Shown one piece after another: positions 42,864 to 49,556 of a DNA stretch of 64,000 nucleotides. The stretch is from Gilichinskyi gelida (GTDB taxonomy: Bacteria > Acidobacteriota > Thermoanaerobaculia > Gp7-AA8). The position numbers were made by a program, and so were the translations under genes. Position 1 is the first letter of the stretch, and every line of letters begins with the position of its first letter. The stretch covers positions 1-64,000 of the forward strand of contig JBBPII010000007.1 of NCBI GenBank assembly GCA_038040385.1, given 5' to 3'. Below the pieces are notes generated by a model. The model was not told the origin of the DNA. It made no database searches and was given only the letters and a program-made list of their open reading frames with translations.

Positions 42864-45142
42864 GCGCGCAGACGAAGGAGTGCGACCGCGGCGATCAACG
42901 CGAAGAGCGTGACCAACCCGAGCGGCGTGATCGCCGGGATGACGGTCACGACCTGCACCGACGCCGAGGCCGGCTCGTTGTTCGGCGGTGCGTTCGCGCT
43001 CGTGACCGCGCCCGCGGTTATGGTATTCGTCAGTGTCCCGGTGGTAGTGGCCATCACATCGAACGAAACCGTGCAGCTTCCGTTGGCGGGAATCGTTCCG
43101 CCGCTCAGCGCGACCGACGCTGCGCCAGCCGGCGCGGTGAGCGTTCCGCCGCAGGTGTTTGTCAGGTTGGGTGACGCAGCGACAGCGAGACCGGCCGGGA
43201 GCATGTCGCTGAACGCGACGCCGGTGATCGTCTCTGAATTGGGATTCGTGAGCGTGATTGCCATCCGCGTGGCTTGATTGACGGCGATCACGGGCTGAGC
43301 GAACGTTTTGGTGGTCGTCGGACGCGAAAGAGCGAGCACCCTCAGCTCACCAACGATGTCATGCTCGTTCATAGTGTTTGTGGCTGTGATCGCAGCCGCC
43401 GGGATGACGTTGACATAGAGGCGAGGAGTACTCGCCGTCACTGGTACGGTCACCTGACACGTCGCGCCTGGGGCGAGGCTACCTCCGGAGAGCGAAAAGG
43501 AGCTCGAGCCGGGCGGCGCAGTCACGATCCCCCCACAGGTCGTCGAGGGCTGACCGGGCGCATTGACCAGTCCGGAAGGATAGGTGTCGCTTACGGCGAG
43601 GTTGGAGGCCATGGTCGGAGGAACACTCGATCCCGGATTGCCGATGGTGAGCGTGAGCGTCGATACCTCTCCGGCGGTAATGGTCGAAGGGGAGAACTCC
43701 TCCGTCGCGAATAGTGGCGAGTAGAGCACTGCGAATTGTGCCTGTTCGGATGTTTCATTGGCCGGATTGATCGCGGTAGCGGTTACCGAATGTGGGGCGA
43801 ACACTGGGAATTCAAACTGCGAAAACCGGGCGACGAAGCTGGTGTTGCAGCCGGAGGTCGTCGACACATCCCTTCTGCCGAGATAATGATGCCCCTGACC
43901 GAGGTTACCGGCAGCACTGGCGAAGAACTCGATCGCGAACGTGGTCGATGCGCTGCTGTTGAACGTTCCGGTGATGGTGATGAACGTCGACTTGGTGGCC
44001 GCAGTGATCACAGGTGTGTTTTGAAGGTTGTTGGCGCCCGCGTCGGCGTCGCAAGAGTCGTTCGGCGTTGCTCCATCGTTGCCGAGGTCGATTCCTATCC
44101 CGCCCGCCGATCCTTGGTTGAGCAACATCCAATTCTGTGAGATCCGGTTGCCGGTTCCGGACAAGATACGAACGCCGGCGCCGATCAAGTCGGCGGCCCC
44201 ATTCCCGTTGAGGATGTTACGTCCCTGGCGAGTAGCCGCTGTCGAGCCGATCAGGTTGTCGTTGCTCGAGTCGAGCAGAATACCGCCTCGCGCGTTTCGA
44301 CCGATGAAGTTGTCCTGAATCACGTTGTTGTTCGAGGCCTGAAGGTGGATGCCCCATAGTGCATTGCCCTGAATGTCATTGGTCGCCTGCGTTACCGTTC
44401 CTCCTAACGCATTATCCGACGCTGAGATGACATCAATGCCGTGACCACCATTGCCTAGAAAATGAGTACGTGCGGCGTTTAGACCGACGGTGTTGCCACG
44501 GACGAAATTGGAAGGTGCGCCGGCGATGGTAATGCCATTCATGAGGTTTCCGGAGATGACGTTGCCTTCGATGCCGGACCGTCCGCCGATGGTGTTGCTG
44601 ACTGCAGAAGCACCGCTAACGCGTATGCCTTCGCCATTCGGCGCCGCTGCGGAGCCGGCGGCATTCGTTCCGATGTAGTTCCGGACGATCAGGTTGCTCG
44701 CTGACTGGATCTCGATGCCCGAAAGGGCGAACCGATTGATGACTAGTCCTTGGATCGTGTTGCCGTCGACACCGGCTGGCAACGTGATGCCTGCCGCCGC
44801 GCCAATGATCGCGGCACCACTCAACTCGATCAGCGGTGCACCGGAAAAGCCGGGCTGTGTGGTTCCATCGATAGTGACGCTGTCGGCAATGGCGGGAAGT
44901 GCCGTGAGAAGGTTGATCGTCTGCGCGCCGGTTCCGATGTTGAAGGCGATCGCGTCGAGCCCCGCCGCTCCCGCGGTGCAATCGCCGGTCGTCGCATTCG
45001 TGTTGGCGGCGATGATCGCCTCGCGAAGGGTGCACTGGCCGTCCACCGTTGTGTTGTCTGCGTTGCTCGTGACCGCGATCGTTACTGCGTGTGCTGCGTT
45101 GCAGGCTAGAGTGATGACTGCGGCGGCAAGAGCGCGCTTCAT
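42860..45142 (-). CDS. Secreted parallel beta-helix protein with IPTL-like C-terminal anchor
   Basis: A 760-residue exported protein (signal peptide MKRALAAAVITLACNAAHA). The N-terminal part has the CSLREAI-type block CTLREAIIAANTNATTGDC, then a right-handed beta-helix with repeated N-x-I-x-G/D-N units (NTIQGLVINRF, NVISGNLMNGITI). Two related Ig-like modules with CGG...TAP...LSGG follow. The end IPAITPLGLVTLFALIAAVA plus RLR is a Pro motif, one membrane helix and basic residues, as in IPTL/PEP-CTERM sorting signals. It overlaps the UbiA gene stop by 1 nt. More AT-rich than average. Confidence 0.8.
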   Translation of the reverse strand: MKRALAAAVITLACNAAHAVTIAVTSNADNTTVDGQCTLREAIIAANTNATTGDCTAGAAGLDAIAFNIGTGAQTINLLTALPAIADSVTIDGTTQPGFSGAPLIELSGAAIIGAAAGITLPAGVDGNTIQGLVINRFALSGIEIQSASNLIVRNYIGTNAAGSAAAPNGEGIRVSGASAVSNTIGGRSGIEGNVISGNLMNGITIAGAPSNFVRGNTVGLNAARTHFLGNGGHGIDVISASDNALGGTVTQATNDIQGNALWGIHLQASNNNVIQDNFIGRNARGGILLDSSNDNLIGSTAATRQGRNILNGNGAADLIGAGVRILSGTGNRISQNWMLLNQGSAGGIGIDLGNDGATPNDSCDADAGANNLQNTPVITAATKSTFITITGTFNSSASTTFAIEFFASAAGNLGQGHHYLGRRDVSTTSGCNTSFVARFSQFEFPVFAPHSVTATAINPANETSEQAQFAVLYSPLFATEEFSPSTITAGEVSTLTLTIGNPGSSVPPTMASNLAVSDTYPSGLVNAPGQPSTTCGGIVTAPPGSSSFSLSGGSLAPGATCQVTVPVTASTPRLYVNVIPAAAITATNTMNEHDIVGELRVLALSRPTTTKTFAQPVIAVNQATRMAITLTNPNSETITGVAFSDMLPAGLAVAASPNLTNTCGGTLTAPAGAASVALSGGTIPANGSCTVSFDVMATTTGTLTNTITAGAVTSANAPPNNEPASASVQVVTVIPAITPLGLVTLFALIAAVALLRLRA

Positions 45143-46008
45143 CAGATCGCGATCATAACAATCGCCGCCGCCGCCGCCGCGACCACATAGCTCGCCGGAT
45201 CCGTCGCCGCGGTGACGATCGGATCGTCGTCGATCAGCCCGCGGTCCGCGAGCAACCAGATGCGGCCGATCCAGTACATCAGCAGCGCGCAGACCAGCCA
45301 GAGCGGGTCGGTGTTCGAGTAGAGCGTCGTCACCTGCGGGCTGTTGAGATAGAGCGCGAAGACGAGGACGGAGATCATCCCGCTGGCCGTGCCGAGGCTG
45401 AGGAGGACCTGGCGGTCGGAGGTGGCATAGCCGCGGCCGGCCGGCGCATCCTCGGCGTTGATTTCCGCGCGCGTCAGGTCGGCGTAGCGTTTGGCCAGCG
45501 CCAGGCTGACGAAGAGGAAGCTGGAGAAGGCGAGAAGCCACCGCGAGACGACGATCGCCGTCGCCGCGCCCCCGACCAGCACGCGCAGCGAGTAGAACGA
45601 CGCCAGCACGATCACGTCGGCGATGAGGATGCGCTTGATGAGGAGCGTGTACAGCGTCGAGAGCGCGAGGTAGAGCGCGATTCCGATGAGCGTCTCGAAG
45701 TTGATGGCCCAGGCGATGGCGATGCTGCCGAGCGCGCAGACGATCATGATCATCAGCGCTGCGCGCGGCGAGATCTCGTTCGCGCTGAGCGGGCGATTCC
45801 GTTTGCTGCGGTGCGCGCGGTCGTGCTCGACGTCCATCAGGTCGTTGAAGATGTACGTGGCCGAGGACGCGAGGCAGAAGGCGGCGAAGGCGAGCGCCGC
45901 GAACCGGATGCGCACGAGGTCGTTCGCTTCGTGCCCCATGAGGATGGGGATGAAGACGAGGAAGTTTTTGGTCCAGTGATGGACGCGCAGTGTGCGCAGG
46001 ATCAGCAC
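45142..46008 (-). CDS. UbiA-family prenyltransferase, DPPR-synthase-like
   Basis: A 288-residue polytopic protein with about nine membrane segments. The first Asp-rich motif NDLMDVEHDRAHRSKRNRPL (N55 on) and the start LRVHHWTKNFLVFIPILMG resemble decaprenyl-phosphate phosphoribosyltransferases, which move phosphoribose from PRPP to a polyprenyl phosphate. The second motif region TLYTLLIKRILIADVIVLA follows. Start is a GTG, with TAACCT 8 nt upstream. It is divergent from a GT-C protein that could use such a lipid-linked sugar; that link is inference. Confidence 0.8.
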   Translation of the reverse strand: MLILRTLRVHHWTKNFLVFIPILMGHEANDLVRIRFAALAFAAFCLASSATYIFNDLMDVEHDRAHRSKRNRPLSANEISPRAALMIMIVCALGSIAIAWAINFETLIGIALYLALSTLYTLLIKRILIADVIVLASFYSLRVLVGGAATAIVVSRWLLAFSSFLFVSLALAKRYADLTRAEINAEDAPAGRGYATSDRQVLLSLGTASGMISVLVFALYLNSPQVTTLYSNTDPLWLVCALLMYWIGRIWLLADRGLIDDDPIVTAATDPASYVVAAAAAAIVMIAI

Positions 46009-46016
46009 GGCGGGTT

Positions 46017-46022
46017 AGGTTA
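46017..46022 (-). promoter_or_regulatory. -10 element of a probable leaderless promoter (divergent pair)
   Basis: TAACCT on the minus strand, 8 nt before the GTG at 46008. On the plus strand the overlapping TAGGTTACAGT contains TACAGT (46021-46026), 6 nt before the GTG at 46033 of the divergent gene. Confidence 0.4.
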
Positions 46023-46032
46023 CAGTCCGCGC

Positions 46033-47238
46033 GTGCGCAAAGCCACCATCGCGCTGGTCATCGTCTGGCTGCTGGCGCTGGCGCGCCTCTTCATCGCCGA
46101 CGTATGGGACGAGACCAACGGCCTGGTGGTCTTCAAAGTCCCCGGCCAGACGGCGATCGACATCGTCAACGTCATCCTGAAGACGCCGCTGCCGTTCTGG
46201 CGTCCGGTCCCGACGATCTTCGCCGCGCTGGTGATCCACTGGACCCCGCCCGAGGTGGCGTGGCGCCTGCTGCGCGCGGTCAACGTCGCGCTGATCCTCG
46301 GCGCGCTCGCGCTCCTGATTCATACGCTCCGCGCGTGGAACGGCCGCGACGACCGCCGCGACGCGCTCTTCGCGCTGGCCACGCTCTTCTCCGGCGGCGC
46401 GATCATCGTCGCCGGCTGGTACGCGAATCTGTTCGACGCCTTCGTCATGTTGTTTCTGGCCGTCGGCTTGTGGCTGATCCAGCGCGGGCGCTTCGTCGCC
46501 GCGGGCCTCGTGTTCGGCGCGGCATTCTTTTTCAAGGAGACGGTGGCCCTCGCGCTGCCGATGCTGCTCCTACTCATGGCCATCGATCGCATCCGCTTCA
46601 AGGATGCGATCAAGACCGCCATCCCCACCGTCATCCTCGGCGCGATTTACTTCGCGCTGCGCAGCCTCGTCGTGCCGTTCGGCTCCGCCGCCGACACGCA
46701 CCAGTTCCACCTCGACAAACTGGGATCGACCGCCGTGACCTTCGTGAACACCTACTGGTACGAATCGACTTGGGGCGCGCACTGGACGATCCTCGGATTC
46801 GCCTGGTTCGCCTTCTCCGTCGCCGCGATGCGCGGCTGGCGCGCGCGCCTGGCGTTCCTCACGTTCGTGTTCGCCTGCGTGGTGATGTACCTCGAGATGT
46901 TCGGCTGGCAGCAGGAGCTAATCACCCATCTGATGTTCATCGGCCGTCTCTACCTCATCCCCGTCACGCTGACGCTGTTCGTTCTGGCGCTCGACCGCCG
47001 CTGGTGGGCGCTGCCGGTGCTCGCCATCCCGCTCCTGATCGGCGCCGTGCAGACCTACACCCACTACGAGCGCTTCCAACGCAGCTACCGCAACATCTAC
47101 CGCCACACCGCCAAGCCGGTGCGGGTCTACTACCCGCCGAAGCCTCTGCACGATCCGCGGCGACGCATCGAGATCGGCGATCTGCCCGATGCGAAGGTGA
47201 AGATCGAACCGGTGAACGGGAAGCTGGTGCCGCGTTGA
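46033..47238 (+). CDS. GT-C-like polytopic membrane protein
   Basis: About 401 residues from a GTG, with ten or more hydrophobic segments. ADVWDETNGLVVF in the first external loop provides an acidic motif as in GT-C glycosyltransferases, and FFFKETVALALPMLLLLMA is a typical later segment. The C-terminal ~55 residues are a soluble tail. No specific family name is certain. It diverges from the UbiA gene by 24 bp, so both share one short promoter region. Confidence 0.65.
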   Translation: MRKATIALVIVWLLALARLFIADVWDETNGLVVFKVPGQTAIDIVNVILKTPLPFWRPVPTIFAALVIHWTPPEVAWRLLRAVNVALILGALALLIHTLRAWNGRDDRRDALFALATLFSGGAIIVAGWYANLFDAFVMLFLAVGLWLIQRGRFVAAGLVFGAAFFFKETVALALPMLLLLMAIDRIRFKDAIKTAIPTVILGAIYFALRSLVVPFGSAADTHQFHLDKLGSTAVTFVNTYWYESTWGAHWTILGFAWFAFSVAAMRGWRARLAFLTFVFACVVMYLEMFGWQQELITHLMFIGRLYLIPVTLTLFVLALDRRWWALPVLAIPLLIGAVQTYTHYERFQRSYRNIYRHTAKPVRVYYPPKPLHDPRRRIEIGDLPDAKVKIEPVNGKLVPR

Positions 47239-47258
47239 TCGTCAGCCCGGCCACTCAA

Positions 47259-47969
47259 TCAGGCGCTCAGCGATGCTCGAGACGTGATCTCGACCGTCAT
47301 CGTGCCGTCACGTGATACGCGAACGACACCCTGCGAGATCACCGCCCCGTCGTCAGAGTTCCGCAGTTCCCAGGTCGAGGATTTCCATCGATGCCAATTT
47401 GGACACCGGACGATCTTCACGGTGTCATCGTCAAAATCGGGATCGTAGTGCTCACTGATGATCTGACGAGGATCGTCCGTAGGTGTGTCACGGCGAAATC
47501 CATGTGGAAGCTCAATCGTTTGGCCGCAGAATCCGCATTCCAGATCGCCCTCCCCGTCCTCCTCACTGAAAACGATCTTGAAGGCGCGTTCCGACTCAGG
47601 ACGGAGAATCGCGCTGAGCGCAAGCTCCAGTTGCCGCATCTTCGCGATCGGCAATTCCTCCCGCTCCCATCGGGCGATCGTGTTTCGAGGAATGTCGATC
47701 AGATCGCCGAGCTGTTCTTGCGTCAGTCCCAATCGTTCACGAAAGGCCTTCAGGTCGGCCCCTTTCGTGATTCGTGGGTAGACGAGCTCTCGTACCTCCC
47801 GAGGGTCGACGAGGGCCGCAACATCCTCGAGCTCGACCGCGAGCGCCTTGCCGTTCTCGTCAAAGTCGACCACCACACCGGGAACGACTTCCTTCGATTC
47901 GTGGTAACGATTTGGATCGCCGAAAGCAATCAGCAACCCTCGGCTCGTTTCGTCATACGAGATTCTCAT
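47259..47969 (-). CDS. DUF2283-XRE fusion: probable antitoxin/regulator
   Basis: A 236-residue protein in three parts. Residues 1-65 are DUF2283-like (MRISYDETSRGLLIAFGD, VVVDFDENGKALAVELEDV). Residues about 75-130 are a Cro/C1-type HTH (FRERLGLTQEQLGDLIDIPR, NTIARWEREELP). The rest has a CGFC / CPNWH pair suggesting a metal site. The HTH would bind DNA; two inverted repeats overlap the start of the co-transcribed upstream gene. Stop of that gene and start of this one overlap by 4 bp. AT-richer than average. Confidence 0.75.
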   Translation of the reverse strand: MRISYDETSRGLLIAFGDPNRYHESKEVVPGVVVDFDENGKALAVELEDVAALVDPREVRELVYPRITKGADLKAFRERLGLTQEQLGDLIDIPRNTIARWEREELPIAKMRQLELALSAILRPESERAFKIVFSEEDGEGDLECGFCGQTIELPHGFRRDTPTDDPRQIISEHYDPDFDDDTVKIVRCPNWHRWKSSTWELRNSDDGAVISQGVVRVSRDGTMTVEITSRASLSA

Positions 47970-48223
47970 CGTGTACCTCCCTTGAACCCTGAGTCGATCA
48001 TCGTCGTGTGAAGCGTTTCCCCGTCCTCGAGCAAGACCACGCGAACGTAATGCTTCAACTCTTCCACCCAGCCCCAACATCTGATCCGCCCATTCCACTG
48101 TGTCACTTGGTGACTCCGATTCCGGGCAATTTCCTCGCACCACTCCCGCTTGATTTCGGGCCGCTGCCGGAGAGTTCTTTCGAAGTGCGGAGTCGTCTTC
48201 AACCGCCCGCAAGGATACGTCAC
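47966..48223 (-). CDS. DUF4258-like small protein, probable toxin
   Basis: An 85-residue basic protein from a GTG at 48223. The core TTPHFERTLRQRPEIKREWC and later RIRCWGWVEELKHYVRVVLL match the DUF4258-like pattern (H near the start, Arg-rich helix, W-G-W strand). It is encoded directly upstream of a DUF2283/XRE protein with a 4-bp overlap, an arrangement like type II toxin-antitoxin modules with the toxin first. A start further in is possible because the operator overlaps this GTG. Confidence 0.6.
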   Translation of the reverse strand: MTYPCGRLKTTPHFERTLRQRPEIKREWCEEIARNRSHQVTQWNGRIRCWGWVEELKHYVRVVLLEDGETLHTTMIDSGFKGGTR

Positions 48224-48245
48224 GTATCATGATATGTCACGTATC
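48214..48245. promoter_or_regulatory. Pair of operator-like inverted repeats
   Basis: GATACGTCACGTATC (48214-48228) is a perfect 7-bp inverted repeat around one base, and GATATGTCACGTATC (48231-48245) has one mismatch. Their centres are 17 bp apart. On the minus strand, TATCAT between them lies 5 nt before the GTG at 48223. Binding of the XRE protein here would repress the module. Confidence 0.65.
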
Positions 48246-48253
48246 ACGCGACA

Positions 48254-49528
48254 CTAACGGATGTGCCACGCGGCGATGGCCGCGATGCCGATCGCGAGAG
48301 CGAGGAGCATGGCCGGCGTGAGCGCCGGAATCGCCGCGGCGGCCGCCGCGCCGCTCATGATGAAGACATCGCCCACGCCAAACAGAGCGGCGATGAGGTA
48401 CGTCTGCCGGCCGGAGGCATAGGGAGCCATCGACTCGACGCCGATCGGGCCGGAGGGATACGCGGCCGTGAAGTACGCAGTGAGATCGCTGGGCGTCGAT
48501 GAGCCGGCGATGTAAACGAGAACGGTGCGAGTCCCGGGAGCCGGAAACGTAGAGCCGGACACGACGACGTAGCCTGCACCGTAATGCAGGTCGACCGGCA
48601 GAAATCCTGGTCTGGGTGGGTATTGCGTCTCCACGTAGCTGCCGCCCGATAGCGTCAGCACCGACAGAAATGCGGATAGTGGCGCGTTCGAGCGCTGTGT
48701 CGCGAAGATCGTGATGCCGTCAGTGGCCGCGAGCGTGTAGACGAACCCCGGTTGCGGCGCGAACGTTTGCGCCGGTAGGTTGCCGGCCGCGAGATCGCCG
48801 CCTGTCGCGTAGATCCGAAGCACGCCGGTCGTGAGCACGATGGCCACGCCGCCCGAAGCGAGCTTCGCATACGACGCGATTCCAAACGGCAGCGTGCGCA
48901 GGAAAACGGGAGCGGCGGGGTTGGTGACGTCGTAAACGGCCGTCGCCGAGGAAAATGGATCGGAGATGATCGCGTATACGTTCGCGCCTTCGCGCACCGC
49001 GATGATTCGCAATGGTGTGACGGGGGGCGAAACGACCTGCGAAATCTTCACCCCTGCCGAATCGACGATGCCCCAGCCCCAGGCCGAGTAAGCGAGGTAA
49101 AAGTATCCGCGGTCGTCATAGTCGAAATCGAACAGGAAGTCCTGCCCATCGGTCGCGAACGTCGTCCACTCCGAGGAATGCTCGGGGTCGACGCTGAAGA
49201 CGTCGGGCGACAGGTATTTCTCGCCGTGGCCGCCGGTGCTGAGCGCTCCGCCGACGCGCGAGGCGAACGCGCTGAGGTTGTAGACGCTGAACAGACTTCC
49301 GCTGAGCTTCATCAGGATCAGGCCGCGTTCGGGCGCGACTTTCACCAGTTGCGCGCGCAACGTCCGCGCCGGCGCCCCCTGGAAATTCGGCGTCTGCGCG
49401 GAATCGAGGTAGCGGCCGGCATAGCCGGCGATCGGCGGGACGAACGCGCCGCTCGGAGGGGGAGTGGTTTGCGCGTGGACGGCAGCAGCGAGGAGGAGAG
49501 AAAACGCGACGGCCGAGGTCCGGGACAT
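48254..49528 (-). CDS. Secreted beta-propeller-like protein with IPTL-like C-terminal anchor
   Basis: About 424 residues from the ATG at 49528: signal peptide (MSRTSAVAFSLLLAAAVHAQ), then a repetitive beta-rich region (RIIAVREGANVYAIISDPF, YDVTNPAAPVFLRTLPFG) like LVIVD/propeller repeats. It ends AIPALTPAMLLALAIGIAAI, then AAWHIR: Pro motif, one membrane helix and a terminal basic residue. That tail resembles the tail of the beta-helix protein at 42860-45142. An ATG at 49540 is a possible alternative start. Function unknown; probably surface-attached. Confidence 0.7.
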   Translation of the reverse strand: MSRTSAVAFSLLLAAAVHAQTTPPPSGAFVPPIAGYAGRYLDSAQTPNFQGAPARTLRAQLVKVAPERGLILMKLSGSLFSVYNLSAFASRVGGALSTGGHGEKYLSPDVFSVDPEHSSEWTTFATDGQDFLFDFDYDDRGYFYLAYSAWGWGIVDSAGVKISQVVSPPVTPLRIIAVREGANVYAIISDPFSSATAVYDVTNPAAPVFLRTLPFGIASYAKLASGGVAIVLTTGVLRIYATGGDLAAGNLPAQTFAPQPGFVYTLAATDGITIFATQRSNAPLSAFLSVLTLSGGSYVETQYPPRPGFLPVDLHYGAGYVVVSGSTFPAPGTRTVLVYIAGSSTPSDLTAYFTAAYPSGPIGVESMAPYASGRQTYLIAALFGVGDVFIMSGAAAAAAIPALTPAMLLALAIGIAAIAAWHIR

Positions 49529-49538
49529 GACGACGCGC

Positions 49539-49548
49539 ATGCTAGCAT
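49539..49548. promoter_or_regulatory. Palindromic bidirectional -10 element
   Basis: ATGCTAGCAT is a perfect 10-bp palindrome. On the plus strand TAGCAT (49543-49548) lies 8 nt before the GTG at 49557; on the minus strand TAGCAT (49544-49539) lies 10 nt before the ATG at 49528. Confidence 0.45.
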
Positions 49549-49556
49549 TCCGCCTC

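Noticed and set aside
48214..48245. Short repeats as the start of a CRISPR array
   Set aside because: Only two 15-bp palindromes with a 2-bp gap between them; no spacers of regular length and no cas genes. They fit operators.
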